The notes below the pieces were generated by a model, which had not been told where the DNA came from, ran no database searches, and saw only the letters and a program-made list of their open reading frames with translations. This document shows positions 38,878-50,585 of a stretch of DNA of 64,000 bases, piece after piece; positions within the stretch are counted from its first letter, which is position 1, and every line of letters begins with the position of its first letter. Location: assembly GCA_964019155.1 (NCBI GenBank), contig OZ025241.1, forward strand, positions 28,261,059-28,325,058, in the 5' to 3' direction. The stretch is from Osedax fenrisi. Taxonomy: Eukaryota; Annelida; Polychaeta; Sabellida; Siboglinidae. The translations under genes and the position numbers were made by a program.

Positions 38878-40524
38878 CAGTGGTTCTCAGACTTTTTTCT
38901 TCTGCGACCCCTTTTTAAGTTTTTTTTATATAAAACGACCACTTAGTATACATTTTTTTAACATAAAATATTTGAAAAAATAAGTTTAAAATAAATGTAT
39001 TAAAAATATATGAAATATGTAATATATTATTTTAAATATTGTATATTTACATTCTTGATATTAGTTTATGAATATATGGCTGTGTTTCTGACAGTGAACC
39101 TCAGGTCTGATTCGACTTCTAATTTATTTATTTTTGTTATTTTTCAAATTTAATAAATCTGAAAAGCCTTTTCACATAGATAATATATATTAGATATGTG
39201 CTTGCAAAAGGTAAAATATATTTAATTAATAAAATAAATAAATGTGGATAGGATATTTTCACCCAAATCCAAAAATGATATCCTAACAAATCCTAGTTCT
39301 TTTATTTCAAATTCGTGCTTTGCACTAATATCATGTTGCATCATTATGAGTTAACTTTGTTCCAGGTTATATTCATCAATATCTTGAATAACAGCATCAA
39401 AGGGATGAAGTTATATATTATAAAGATGATTGTAAATTTACGGAATATTGTATATCAATACGTTGTTATATTGTATTGTATTTCATTCGGAATTTGATTA
39501 GAAGAATCAACATATTTAGTATACGTATGGAACATTGCGAATGTCTTGTTTAAAGTCTTATGATACCAGTTATCCAATTTCCCAATAAATCAATGAATTT
39601 GAGATATTAATTTAAGCAAATATTTATTTTTTCATAGATAAATAATTTAATTATTATATCAGATTATATATAAATAAGAATTAACTTGTAAAGAAGTGTT
39701 AAATATAAGATTAAAATATAATATTAAGAGAATAAACTCTACAACTTTAACTTTTGATAACCATCGGATATGAGTATAATATAACAATATATCAAAGTCT
39801 GAGTCCATTTCTTCACACATTTTTTTTGAGCAACTAATTTCTCCAAGAACTCGACTTAATGAAATTCACGGTTTTTATTAAAGCTTTTAAAATTTGTTGA
39901 TAAATATTATGGAATAACTCATGCAGCTAACATTTTTCTAAGAATTAACAGTGTATGCTGATTATTTCTGGTGATTTATCTTTGATAAGTTTAATTAATA
40001 CTGAGTGTATGCCTAGCATACTTGGTACTCCAGTAATACTCACCGAAATTAATTTAATCTATTCTAAAAGGTTAGCAATATAAAATTAATTTAATATATC
40101 AAATACATCCATTCTTTAGTTATCGTTTTAATTTGTTCACATAAAAGAAACTCTTCTTTTATAGATTTGTTTACTATGTAACGAACTAATACCATACATT
40201 ATGATATGTGAGTTACATCGGTGGATTAATCCAATTGTATAATAAATATTGAACTATTTTTGACTTCAAAAATAACTTAAAATTAATAATAATAAAAAAT
40301 TATAAATGTAAATAAAAATATAAATGTAACCATTTTGAGATCAGTGATTTATAAATGAATGTATATTTATAAATAAATGACAATGCTCCATTTAAGACAG
40401 AATTATTAACAACATTAATTGTTATTTATTTTAATATTATACAATATATAAAATTACGCAACCCCCAAAATAACGGCAGGCGGCCCACTTATGGGTCGCG
40501 ACCCCCCCAGTTTGGGAACCACTT
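38878..40524. mobile_element. hAT element with transposase relic
   Basis: Ends are CAGTGGTTCTCAGACTTTTT and (inverted) AAGTGGTTCCCAAACTGG, followed inward by GCGACCCC/GGGTCGCGACCC. Flanking 8-mers CCATAGGG (38870-38877) and CTATAGGG (40525-40532) match at 7 of 8. The minus strand carries the remains of a hAT transposase across most of the length. Termini and protein agree on the hAT superfamily. Confidence 0.9.
39060..40265 (-). pseudogene. hAT transposase pseudogene (SCAND3/ZBED5-like)
   Basis: Read downward, with frameshifts and stops: QLD, stop, STDVTHIS then VRYIVNKSIKEEFLLCEQIK (about 40240-40130), the start of the catalytic domain where the family has LDESTD. Next come GVPSMLGIHSV (about 40025), NFIKSSSWRN, then CEEMDSDFDILLYYTHIRWL (about 39750), which has the family's HT.VRWLS. 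After a decayed middle, YLCEKAF (about 39165) and NKLEVESDLRFTVRNTA (about 39100) mark the C-terminal dimerisation region. The relic reads 5' to 3' over about 1.2 kb and lacks an N-terminal BED zinc finger. The subfamily name is my judgement from these motifs. Confidence 0.85.
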
Positions 40525-40532
40525 CTATAGGG

Positions 40533-40563
<31 letters not shown>

Positions 40564-40674
40564 TATGATCTATTTTAGATATATTAAAGATAATGTACAC
40601 ATTTTAGTTATATTCAAATAATAATGTTTAGAATATATATTCTTTAGATATATACATAACTGTATATTAGAACC

Positions 40675-40723
<49 letters not shown>

Positions 40724-40876
40724 CACGGTTATAATCGGCGGGAATAGAGGAAGATGTGCTCGCAGTAAAAGCGTGTTCCCCTGATACGGATTCGTCACAG
40801 GAATAATTAGGTAGGTAGGTAGGTAGGTAGGTTATGTTATAGCGAAGTATATAGTACCTAGTAGGTACCTCTAGGT

Positions 40877-41033
40877 TATGGGCGCTGGATCGATTGTGTA
40901 TGTAGTGGGACCAACCAATCAAAATAAATTGTGTGGTAAAAGTGGGGGGTCCATTACATATAGGAGGTCCCCGTAGATTTTAAAGTGGGGGGGGGGGAGA
41001 TGTCCACCCGTCTCCCCCGTTGCAGCGCCCCTA
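40877..41033 (+). mobile_element. TAGGGGCGCTG MITE, copy 3
   Basis: Ends are TATGGGCGCTGGATC and TTGCAGCGCCCCTA. Flanking CTCTAGGT (40869-40876) and CTCCAGGT (41034-41041) match at 7 of 8. The interior contains ACCAATCAAAATAAATTG and a G12 run. Confidence 0.85.
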
Positions 41034-41845
41034 CTCCAGGTACCTATATATAGGTGAAATACATTTAGGGAATTCTTTAAAATTAGATATTGATTACTGA
41101 AGATTACATATAAGTAGGTAAGAATATTATTGTAATAATACAATCACGGGGGATATACGTGTATACGTTAGTTATATTTATATATTTATTATTTTTAAAT
41201 ATAAATATAGAAACACATATATTAATAACATATGTTACTAATTTCAATGAAACATGATATATTTAGAGGTTTAGATGGCTATAAGTTACTGAATATACTA
41301 AATAATTAACAAATAATAACTAAATAATATTAAGTTAAAAAATATAAGTAAATTACCCTATATTAATAGTAATATAATAGGTAATGCATTATTTATATGT
41401 ATTATCAGAGAATGTTGCAATAAACTTTTAAAATATTTAATATTTTAATTGAATATGATTATAATATATTAACTATACATAGTTAAACATACAACATTCC
41501 TAACATCGAGAACACGAAAGAAATGTTAAGCGCTCAATATTTTAACTATATAATATATTTATTCTACTATATTAATATACTATTGAGGTAGTTAAGTGAA
41601 ATGGGATCTAGTTAATAATATTTCATGGTATTATAATTAGGATCGTACTTGTTATATAGTTTAATTAGTATGCTATTATAGTATATAATTTATTAGTATG
41701 TAATTATAAAGTATAAGTATATTAATTATAATAATTATGATAATGATAATGACAATTATGCTAACGAGGTAGTGAAATATAGGATATGATAATATGGGTA
41801 TTGTAATAATAATAATAATAATAATAATATTTATTCATTGAAATC

Positions 41846-42000
41846 TCATATATAATAGAATACAAATAGCGGATACAAATGTACCCCTCGAGAAGTTATC
41901 GACGTATACATGTTATAAATAACTGCGAGGGACCCGGACAATACAAAACAAATAGTAACATTTTTTGTCTTGTATTTTGATTTATCGATCATTAAGTCGA
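41846..42000 (-). repeat. (ATT)n-tailed repeat, copy 2
   Basis: Shares TATAAATAACTGCGAGG, GGACAATACA, TAGTAACATTTTT and TTTTGATTTATCG with the copy at 32963-33120. It is preceded on the low side by a long (AAT)n tail (41808-41830). A following open stretch to 42186 (ESIPGPLAYYSKTIDFGCPT...) is unidentified. Confidence 0.6.
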
Positions 42001-42478
42001 TCATACATGGAGTCGATCCCGGGACCTCTGGCTTACTATAGTAAAACTATAGATTTTGGTTGTCCAACTGATCCATACACCCCATATATGACGGTAACCA
42101 TTAATTATTACCGTAACATGAATCCATGTCGTGAATATAATAATAACAACGACGACACCGAAACGGAAAACACAACCTATATATGAATCGAAAAAAAAAA
42201 TAAAATATAAATTGAATAACTAATAACGAAGGTAACTTTTGTAACATAATATATGTATTATTTTATGTAACTGATAAATTATGAAGAATAAAAAAGAAAT
42301 TAATACAATGACGGATATATATATATATATAAATAATTATATATATATATATCATAATTATATCACTGGAAATAACTATAGACTAAATAATTATTAAAAT
42401 TTAATTACATGTACATACCTAATTATGAATACTTGGATAACGATAGTATAGACTTACATGATTATAGTCTATGATGTA

Positions 42479-42770
42479 GGGGAAAGTAACATAGGTTAGC
42501 TAATACGGAAAATTTAACAATAAATGGTCTTAACATTTTATGACTCAATATTTGTATTCAAAAATGACAACATTAATATTATATGAATAAAGATATAATT
42601 ATGATTTTTAAATTGTATTTAATCTTTTTATTCCATAGATAACGGGGGTATCTGACGGACAGTGTCCGTATTCGGTACTTATGTCCGATTACGGATACCC
42701 TGTGTTATAATACGGACACCTTATATACATCTAAATATACTATATATTAGCGGCACTATATATCTAGGAA
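42479..42770 (-). mobile_element. TACGGACAC MITE, partial copy
   Basis: TA then GGGGAAAGTAAC, AACAATAAATGGTCTTAACA, ATGACTCAATATTTGTATTC, and the central GTCCGTATTCGGTA / GTGTTATAATACGGACACC follow the order of the full copy at 62903. The distal end is missing. It is truncated near 42770. Confidence 0.7.
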
Positions 42771-43353
42771 AATATAAATAAAATATATTCCAATGTGAAA
42801 ATATTTGTGAAATCAAATATTGTAAGACAAGTACAGCTGACGATGAAAGAAGTTTTAGTAAAATTTGTAAAGAATTGGAAAAGAAATTCAATGGAACAAA
42901 AGAGACTGACCAGTTTAATGATATTTTGTATTCACAGTGACACCGATGAATTACACATTGATGATTTATTAATATTAACTAATATATTAACTAATTTACC
43001 GTTTATTAATATTAACTAATAAAATCGTATCTACTTTAATATTGACTTATTTATGTATATAATATCTAATAATTATTAATTATCACACACACAAAATATA
43101 CATATTAATAATATATTATAAATTAGTGGACCCCTTATAGAATATACCTATCTGCGCCCCTAACTATGAGGATACATAAGTACAAGGATATATTTCGAAT
43201 TATTTTTATTTTTGATCATTTTACTATTTATAATTATTATATTATTTGTGGAATTTGTAATGTATTGTAATTTATTATATTTAAATTATATTCTCGTTTG
43301 TCAATATTCCAAATGTGTGTATTCGCAAAATTATATTGTAATGTATATTGGTG

Positions 43354-43394
<41 letters not shown>

Positions 43395-43490
43395 TCATAA
43401 TATTAATAGAACATAATATTAAAAGTTGTATAATATTAAAAGTTGTATAATAAAAAAATCAAAATACATCATATTAACTTATTTATTAGT
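42771..43490. other. Intergenic AT-rich stretch
   Basis: A weak frame at 42795-43019 (RSFSKICKELEKKFNGT in another frame) is suggestive of transposase filler but too short to name. A lone GCGCCCCTA near 43160 resembles a TAGGGGCGCTG MITE end. (TA)n lies at 43358-43390. Nothing else was seen. Confidence 0.4.
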
Positions 43491-43664
43491 TATTATATTT
43501 GTTTTTAATTTACATTATTATTATTTCTAAATAATTATATTCTTTATATTTAGAAAATTTAATTTCGCTTGAATATAAACACGTTTTTTTAATAAATATT
43601 GAAAATAACATAAATTAGCGCATTATTAAAAGAAGTATAATTATTATATATTAAATATAACATA
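43491..43664 (+). repeat. Left copy of ~174-bp direct repeat around LINE
   Basis: TATTATATTTGTTTTTAATT at the start, through AATTTCGCTTGAATATAAAC and TAACATAAATTAGCGCATTA. The right copy at 45209-45382 aligns without gaps at a constant offset of 1718 bp. I count about seven mismatches by eye. The LINE lies precisely between the copies. Confidence 0.9.
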
Positions 43665-45208
43665 GTAAGGTAAAGGACAATCTAATAGACGGTAAATCTG
43701 CAGGAACAGACAGAATTGCTCCAGAAATCCTAAAATACGGCAATTGTGATGACATCATGCTCGAGTTCTCTAACAAGATACTCACACTACACGAAATACC
43801 ATCGCAATGGCTAAAATGCAACATTGTTCAATTTCCCAAATCCGGTAATCTTGAAGAAGAAGGGATTTACAGAGGCATAGTACTATCAGTAATAGAAGCT
43901 AAAATGACGAATAAAATAATATTTAATATAATTCAACCATACATAAACCATATAATACTTCCCAGACAAAACTGATTCAGACCTGGAAGATATACAATAT
44001 CACAAATATTAGCTCTCATACGCTTAATCGAAGGAATGAAAAGTCACAATCTTAAGGCTATTATCATTTTTGTGGATTTTAAGAAGGCATTCGACAGGAT
44101 CAGTAGATAAATGATGCTCAGTAAACTAGAACAATACTGAATACCCAACAACATTATACAATCGATCGCCTTAACGTGTAAATACACTTACGCAAAAGTT
44201 ATAACATCCTGCAGGTGTAGAGCATGATGGAGAGACAGAAAACTTTCAAATAACAAAGGGAATATTGCAAGGTGACACTCTAGCGCTTTTGATCTTTGTG
44301 ATCACACTAGATTACGCCATGCTACAAGCCATTGACGGACGAGAAACTGAATTCGGACTCGAAATAATACAACGACAGGGGATACGACATCCAGCTAACA
44401 TACCTCATGAGGTCTGTTAGCGGAGTTAACTGCAGTTACGCAGATGATATAGCACTTGTATCACAAGAAGTCGAACAAGCTCAGCAACTATAGTTGTATA
44501 CTAATATCCATTGAAACAGAAGTCGCTAACATTGGTCTTCAACTGAACTCAAAGAAAACTAAAGTCATGATGTTTAATCATACAATTCAGGTCAATATTA
44601 GACCAGAAAATAGTGGCACGCTGATTAATAATGTTACAAATTTTAAATATCCGAGGGAAAGGATGGCTAGCTCACAAAAGGACTTTGAAATACGCAAAGA
44701 TGTATCATGGTCAGCAATACACAAGATGAAATCAATCTGGAACTCCAGAATGGAAAAGTCTGACAATAAGAACTTTATAAGCTACAATCGAACCTATATT
44801 ATTATGTGGTAGCTAATGCTGGACAATCGCTGGACTCCACCGTGCGTATGCAAATAGTTATTATATAAGGTTACTTAGAATAACTGCACGTATATAATGG
44901 AAATATAAGGTCACCAATACACAACTGTATAGGGGAATGCCAAATATCTCCGAGGTGATAAAACAAAGAAGATTGCGACTAGTAGGTCACTGCATAAGGC
45001 ACACCGACGAACTAGCACATAACTTAATGTTATGGATGCCACATAACAGCATACGAAACAGGGGGAAACAACCCAAGTCATTCATAGATATATTAAAGAA
45101 CGAGTGAGATTGTGAAGAAGACGAATTAAGAAAACTGATGATGGACAGAGAAGGATGGAAAGAAATTGCAATATCTGGTCGAGTGAGAACTCGACTAAAG
45201 TAAATAAG
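43665..45208 (+). pseudogene. 5'-truncated LINE with intact YADD but many frameshifts
   Basis: Frame 2 begins LIDGKSAGTDRIAPEILKYG, then HEIPSQWLKCNIVQFPKSGN and RGIVLSVIEAKM. After a stop come FVDFKKAFDRIS (first catalytic Asp) and, in another frame, GILQGDTLALLIFVITLDYA, then SYADDIALVSQEVEQAQQL at 44434-44490 with the YADD catalytic pair kept. A C-terminal block (LNSKKTKVMMFNH; later frames with GKQPKSFIDILK-like and MMDREGWKEIAISGRVRTRL) ends at about 45200 in TAAGTAAATAAG. Frameshifts and stops show that it is inactive. The protein is related to but clearly distinct from that at 1-1425. No endonuclease domain is present. Confidence 0.88.
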
Positions 45209-45382
45209 TATTATATTTGTTTTTAATTTACATTATTATTATTTCTAAATAATTGTATTCTTTATATTTAGAAAATTTCATTTCGCTTGAATATAAACAA
45301 GTTTTTTTTATAAATATTGAAAATAACATAAATTAGCGCATTCTTAAAAGAAGTATAATTATTATATATTACATATAATATA
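45209..45382 (+). repeat. Right copy of ~174-bp direct repeat around LINE
   Basis: Partner of 43491-43664. It begins straight after the LINE's 3' TAAGTAAATAAG tail, as a target-site duplication would. Confidence 0.9.
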
Positions 45383-45658
45383 CTGCATAATAATAAGTAA
45401 ACGAAACAATATTATCTGTGGAGTTTATAATTAATTTCTTATAAGGTTATATGTATTATGCTATACGTGTATACGTATATACGTATTACCCATTATGTAT
45501 GTATTATATAATAACTATATATATATAACAGTTCTAAATATAAAATAATATTCATAAATAAATTAAATTAATATGATAGTAGACATATGAGAAAGTCTCC
45601 TATTATCGACCCTAAAATGACTATTTGTAATATATATATATAATATATACATATATAG

Positions 45659-45855
45659 GGGAAAGTAACCTAATACGGACACTTTAACAAGAAATGGTCT
45701 TAACATTTTATGACTCATTATTTGTATTTAAAAATTACAATATATTAATATTATATGATTATAGATATTATTGTGATTTTTAAATTTTATTTAATCTTTT
45801 AATCCAATAAATAACGGGGGTGTCCGTATTAGGTACCCCCGTTATCATAAGTAAT
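45659..45855 (-). mobile_element. TACGGACAC MITE, partial copy
   Basis: GGGGAAAGTAACCTAATACG, AACAAGAAATGGTCTTAACA and the central GGGGGTGTCCGTATTAGGTA match the family. It stops at a palindromic GGTACCCCCGTTATC, where half of the element is missing. A short AAAGTCTCCTATTATCGACC fragment of the GGTCGGTAAT family precedes it at 45592. Confidence 0.7.
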
Positions 45856-46391
45856 TAACTATTAAGTATAGTTAATTAAGGACTGTTATCACTATTAGTT
45901 ATCACTGCATTACCTAACATTTATATAATTATTTATTTATTATTTTTTGTTATTTGTCACATAGGTATATTTAATTATAGAATATTTATTGGATACTCAA
46001 TATTATTTTATATATCTTAATACATATATTATATATACATGCATTATTTATGTGCGATTTCTAATAGTTCACATTAATTCAATATTTATTTATATTATAA
46101 ATATATATTATATAATATAATTTATATTGTATAAAAACATATGTAAATATATGTTGATACTATTCACATGTATATTAATTATATTTATAGAGTATTGTAT
46201 TATGAAAACATATAGTAGGAAATGAAAACCTACCTATATTATAATTTTATCAATATTGAAAATATATTAAATTATGGATTCATATTTCACATATTTATAT
46301 TATGTATATACTAATTACTTGGATCTAAACGGATATATACTATTAACACATGTATACTATAGTATACATATATGTATACCCTATAGGTTAG

Positions 46392-46459
<68 letters not shown>

Positions 46460-46477
46460 ATATGTAATGTCATTAAT

Positions 46478-46585
46478 TTTGTGATAGTTATTTATAACAT
46501 GTAAAAGTCTATGACTTTTTGAGGGGTCCATTGGTATCCAATATTATTATATGTGTGAATCAATTAATAAATATTATTATTATTA
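46478..46585 (+). repeat. (ATT)n-tailed repeat, copy 3
   Basis: Inverse of copies 1 and 2: TTATTTATAACATGTAAAAG, GTCTATGACTTTTTGAGGGG, ATATTATTATATGTGTGAAT, then AATAAATATTATTATTATTA as the tail on the high side. Confidence 0.6.
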
Positions 46586-47110
46586 TATATATATATATTA
46601 ACAGAACATAAAGTAAAACTTATAAAGTTATCTATCATGAATAGATTTAAGTAATACATTTTATAATAATTAGTTATAATTTAATATAAATGAGATATGT
46701 AATATACGTAAACATATACGTAACAATATACGTTAGCCTATAACCTATATCATTTGATATATCTTATATAAGAAAGTAATTAATTTGATATTATTTATAT
46801 TTATAAGATTTATCTTTTCATAATAATAATAACAATAACAATAACAATAATAATAATAATATAAATATATAATTTTCTAAGTAAATATCAAATAATAAAT
46901 AAATAATTCATTCAAAAATAAATAATAATATATATTAAAATCAAATATAGTATATAATTTTATATATCTGATTTTATGAACCTATATATCATAATAAAAT
47001 ATATGGCGTCAATATAGGAATTATTATTATTAAAAATAGTGAAATATATTATAAATAAAATACAATTAGATCATACACGTATCGGTAGTATCAGTGTCAT
47101 ACACACACAT

Positions 47111-47199
47111 CTAACGTGTTAACATACACAGACACGCTATAATAAATAGCAGATATTGCATTGAAGATTTCATACTCGCCGTGGAATATACGGCACCAG
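47111..47199 (-). CDS. Lectin/CUB/EGF gene, last exon (hydrophobic tail)
   Basis: The exon enters with two bases and encodes GAVYSTASMKSSMQYLLFII then ACLCMLTR before TAG at 47111-47113. The acceptor is CCCCGTTTACAG with a good pyrimidine tract. Joined to the second EGF exon, the split codon gives Ala. A hydrophobic stretch right at the C-terminus, preceded by small residues (AGA, STAS), could be a GPI-anchor signal or a very short transmembrane anchor; I cannot decide. The 89-nt length fits the phase exactly. No polyadenylation site was fixed. Confidence 0.65.
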
Positions 47200-47242
47200 C
47201 TGTAAACGGGGTATTAGTTAATACGTAGTATACATGTTAATG

Positions 47243-47282
<40 letters not shown>

Positions 47283-47396
47283 ATAATAGTCAGAGTTTGC
47301 TTAAAAGCCTAAATGAATGAAAAAGACAAAGCTTGTATTATCTATATATATATAATATTATAGGGTATAATATTTAATATTATTAAATAAAAAATG

Positions 47397-47428
<32 letters not shown>

Positions 47429-47732
47429 GATACATAATAGGTATAACATATTACATTTAGTATGGACATACATGTATCCCGTTATAACGGAGATTATTTA
47501 ATAATGTAATATAAAATATTATTATAATAATCTTAATTGAATATAGGTATGTATTGTAATGTATACATGTATGCGTTATAACGCATTATTTAATTGATTC
47601 CACTTTAACACATAACAATACATTAATATAAGTTAATAACCTATAAATATATTGATATATAAGCTATAATTTATAAATTAAATAAATACATTTTATGTAC
47701 GTTATTTTAAGGAATTTTATTGAAATTGTAAT

Positions 47733-47768
<36 letters not shown>

Positions 47769-47849
47769 TTTATATGTTAAAATTATAACTTAAGGGGTTA
47801 TGAGCGTATACTTAACTCGCTATATCTACAATAGTATATCATTACTAAC

Positions 47850-47978
47850 CCTTACACCTGTAACCCGCATAATTACTTGTACACTTACAACTGAAGCCTC
47901 TGGAACCCGATGATTGCGAACATATTCCACTATTGTAACATGGTTTATAATCGCATGGATTGTCTCTGAGCTCTTGTT
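47850..47978 (-). CDS. Lectin/CUB/EGF gene, EGF domain 2 exon
   Basis: The exon is 129 nt, phase 1 at both ends, the symmetrical class usual for EGF modules. It reads QELRDNPCDYKPCYNSGICS then QSSGSRGFSCKCTSNYAGYR and CK, with six Cys in EGF spacing (C-x4-C-x5-C-x10-C-x1-C-x8-C). There is no calcium-binding D-x-D/N signature at the start. The acceptor is AAATATAG and the donor is AAGG then GTTAGT. It joins the EGF 1 exon through a Glu codon and the last exon through an Ala codon. Confidence 0.92.
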
Positions 47979-48123
47979 CTATATTTAGAATAGTTATGCA
48001 ATAATATAGGTTATTTTTGTTGATCTTAATATATTTATATAAAAGTATGTATTTATTTATATATATTATATTCATATTTATAATAATATTTTTATATTAG
48101 AAAGATCGATGGAGTGATATAGG

Positions 48124-48164
<41 letters not shown>

Positions 48165-48384
48165 TTATATATATTAATAGAGATAGAGAAATAAAGTTAA
48201 ATATAGCTATATTTTTCACTAGTGAAATATATGGAAAGAAATATAGATATAATGAATGACACATCAAGAAAGAAAGAACTAGCCCTATAAAGAAAGTATC
48301 AATATATATAGAGAGATAGAGAAAGAGAGAGATAGAGAAATAGCATAGTAGAAAGATAGATGGTGGTATGGTACCAGTGCTAAC

Positions 48385-48497
48385 CTATTTCACAGATATT
48401 TCCTTTGTATCTCGGAAGACAATGACAATAATAAGAGGAATAATCATCTTCACACGTTCCTCCGTTCTTACAGGGATTACCGGCACAATCGTCATAC
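48385..48497 (-). CDS. Lectin/CUB/EGF gene, EGF domain 1 exon
   Basis: The exon is 113 nt, entering with one base and leaving in phase 1. It reads YDDCAGNPCKNGGTCEDDYS then SYYCHCLPRYKGNICEI, a canonical EGF module with six Cys and the NPCKNGGTC turn. The acceptor is CATTGTGATAG and the donor is ATAG then GTTAGC. The phase-2 entry does not match the phase-1 exit of the CUB exon at 51391, so at least one exon must lie between them. Confidence 0.9.
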
Positions 48498-49689
48498 CTA
48501 TCACAATGGTTATCAATAGATTACATATCAGTTATGTCATATATATATAATTAAGTGAAAAGGAATAACCTATTAATTATATATTTAAATTAAGTATACA
48601 TTTAATTCAAATTATTATAATCTAGTAAAATATATAGTTACATAGTTAGGTTTACTAGAGTATTTAATAACATTTATTTTTATTTAGTCAAACAAATTAC
48701 CATTAATTATAAATAAAATGTAATATAACTATAAATTATATATTACTAGATTATAATAATTTGAATTAATTATTTAGTGTTACTCATAAATTTACATATT
48801 TAAATTTATAGTATTATAACTAACTTATTTTTAGTAGTAGAGACTTTTTTAGTTGATTTCTATATTAGTATAATTATTAATTATTAAAAATATATTTACA
48901 TATATATATATATAAATGTATTGTATATATATATTAAATATATTAATTATTAATTATTAAAAATATTTACATATATATAAATGTATTGTATATATATATT
49001 AAATATATTATATGTATTATAATATCATGATATAAACAATAACAATAATAAAATAGAATCAAAATTAACATAATAATCGATACAAATAATAAATAAATTA
49101 TAAATACAATAAACACTGCTGTATAAATAATAATCTGTAAGTTTGTATCAAACATATGTTAACTTAATTAATTAATTAATTTACTTATTAATTAACTTAT
49201 TTAATAATGATCCGTCGATTAATTATATATACTTATATATATAATTGCAGGATAAGATGATTCGCGCTAGAGTTATTGACAACCTAGTTTGTATATATAT
49301 ATATTTTAATCATGTCATACTTTTATTTTATAAGGAGTATACTATCTGAGCTCAAATTATCTTCTTATGATTTTGCATGTGAAAATTCTGATGATATATA
49401 TTTGTATTTATAGCTTATAGCTTATATATTTTATAACATATTATGTATTAAATAACATATACAAATAATATTTATAATTTAGTTTTGTTAGATTATAGAA
49501 ATATTTTTTGTTATGTTATGTTATGTTATGTTATGTTATGTTAATTATATTTAAGAATTACATTATTTATAAATAATAGTTTACTATTACTTTATAGAAA
49601 TATGTAATAGTGTCAATAATATTAATAATATAAATATATGACATACATAATTATTTATATTTTCAGGTTAACCTCATTTGGGAAATAAC

Positions 49690-49717
49690 CTTCTGTAGTT
49701 TTCTTCATCAGGTTACT
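49690..49717 (-). CDS. Possible 28-nt micro-exon
   Basis: CACACGCAG precedes AGTAACCTGATGAAGAAAAC, and the segment ends GAAG before GTTATT. In phase 0 it reads SNLMKKTTE and leaves in phase 1. It stands out as a GC-richer island in AT-rich intron sequence, but it is too short to test. Its exit phase does not match the EGF 1 entry phase. Tentative. Confidence 0.2.
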
Positions 49718-49870
49718 CTGCGTGTGTAAGGTATAGAGGTATAGAGGTATGTACGTCGTATGTATACATGTGTATAGGTATTCAACTATAGTTATTATTA
49801 CTGTATAGACATCATTTTTATATTTATTAACTTTGTTCTATAGATGAATGTATACATTATACATATAAAG

Positions 49871-49941
<71 letters not shown>

Positions 49942-50255
49942 TGCTGCACAATATGTACATTATATAATGCACATTATATAAGTTATACAGTGCATATATA
50001 TGTACTTCATATATATCTGATAATATGAAGTTTCAAAGCTACAATATAACCTATATTATTAGGGTTATCTATTCCTATATGATTATATATGATATTATAC
50101 TGCGTATACTCTACTAGTGATATAGACTACTACTGTATGTATATATACAGTAGTATTGTATACTGTATACAGTGTAAATATTAAACAAAATAGGATATAT
50201 TATAAGAATAAATAGATTAAAGACTAATAATGTATAGTATACATAGTATACCCAC

Positions 50256-50330
50256 CTTGTCATTGGAGTCTTTGTTCGTCTCACTTGTTGTATACGTTGA
50301 TGTTGATTTAGTGACAACTGTTGTAACACT
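50256..50330 (-). CDS. Probable linker exon of lectin/CUB/EGF gene
   Basis: This 75-nt island has the acceptor CATTTACAG and a donor at AAG then GTGGGT. In phase 0 it reads SVTTVVTKSTSTYTTSETNK then DSNDK, a Ser/Thr-rich, probably O-glycosylated stalk. In phase 2 it reads VLQQLSLNQHQRIQQVRRTK then TPMTR, which would join EGF 1 in frame. A second acceptor (CAACAG at 50318-50320) would let the CUB exon join it in phase 1 with the Ser/Thr-rich reading. I favour the stalk on composition, but the frame is unsettled. Confidence 0.5.
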
Positions 50331-50553
50331 CTGTAAATGTATACTAGGTATATATATATATAAGTATATATGTAAATATATTAAGTATATAAGTATATTA
50401 TAATATTAATATTAATATTACTCTTTATTTAAATGTAATGCTAAGTAGCCATATGAGAGTAAACTTTATATACATATATGAGTAGTATATATGGTACATA
50501 TATGGTTTTATTAGTAAGTTTTCTTAATAATGTATTCTTAATTCTTATATATA

Positions 50554-50585
<32 letters not shown>

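Larger units (their letters stand above)
33626..47110. other. Intergenic region between the two genes
   Basis: Both genes are on the minus strand, so this holds the GPCR upstream region and the lectin gene downstream region. Unlisted parts: 36842-37960 (AT-rich; GTAGACCTATTCGTTCGGAT near 37425 may be a LINE shard), 38140-38870, 40530-40870 ((TA)n, (GGTA)n at 40808), 41040-41800, 45860-46470 and 46590-47100. I see no convincing exon in these. Confidence 0.5.

Noticed and set aside
42795..43019. Small plus-strand protein of 74 residues
   Set aside because: There is no recognisable domain or splice context, and it is adjacent to truncated MITE sequence; probably mobile-element debris.
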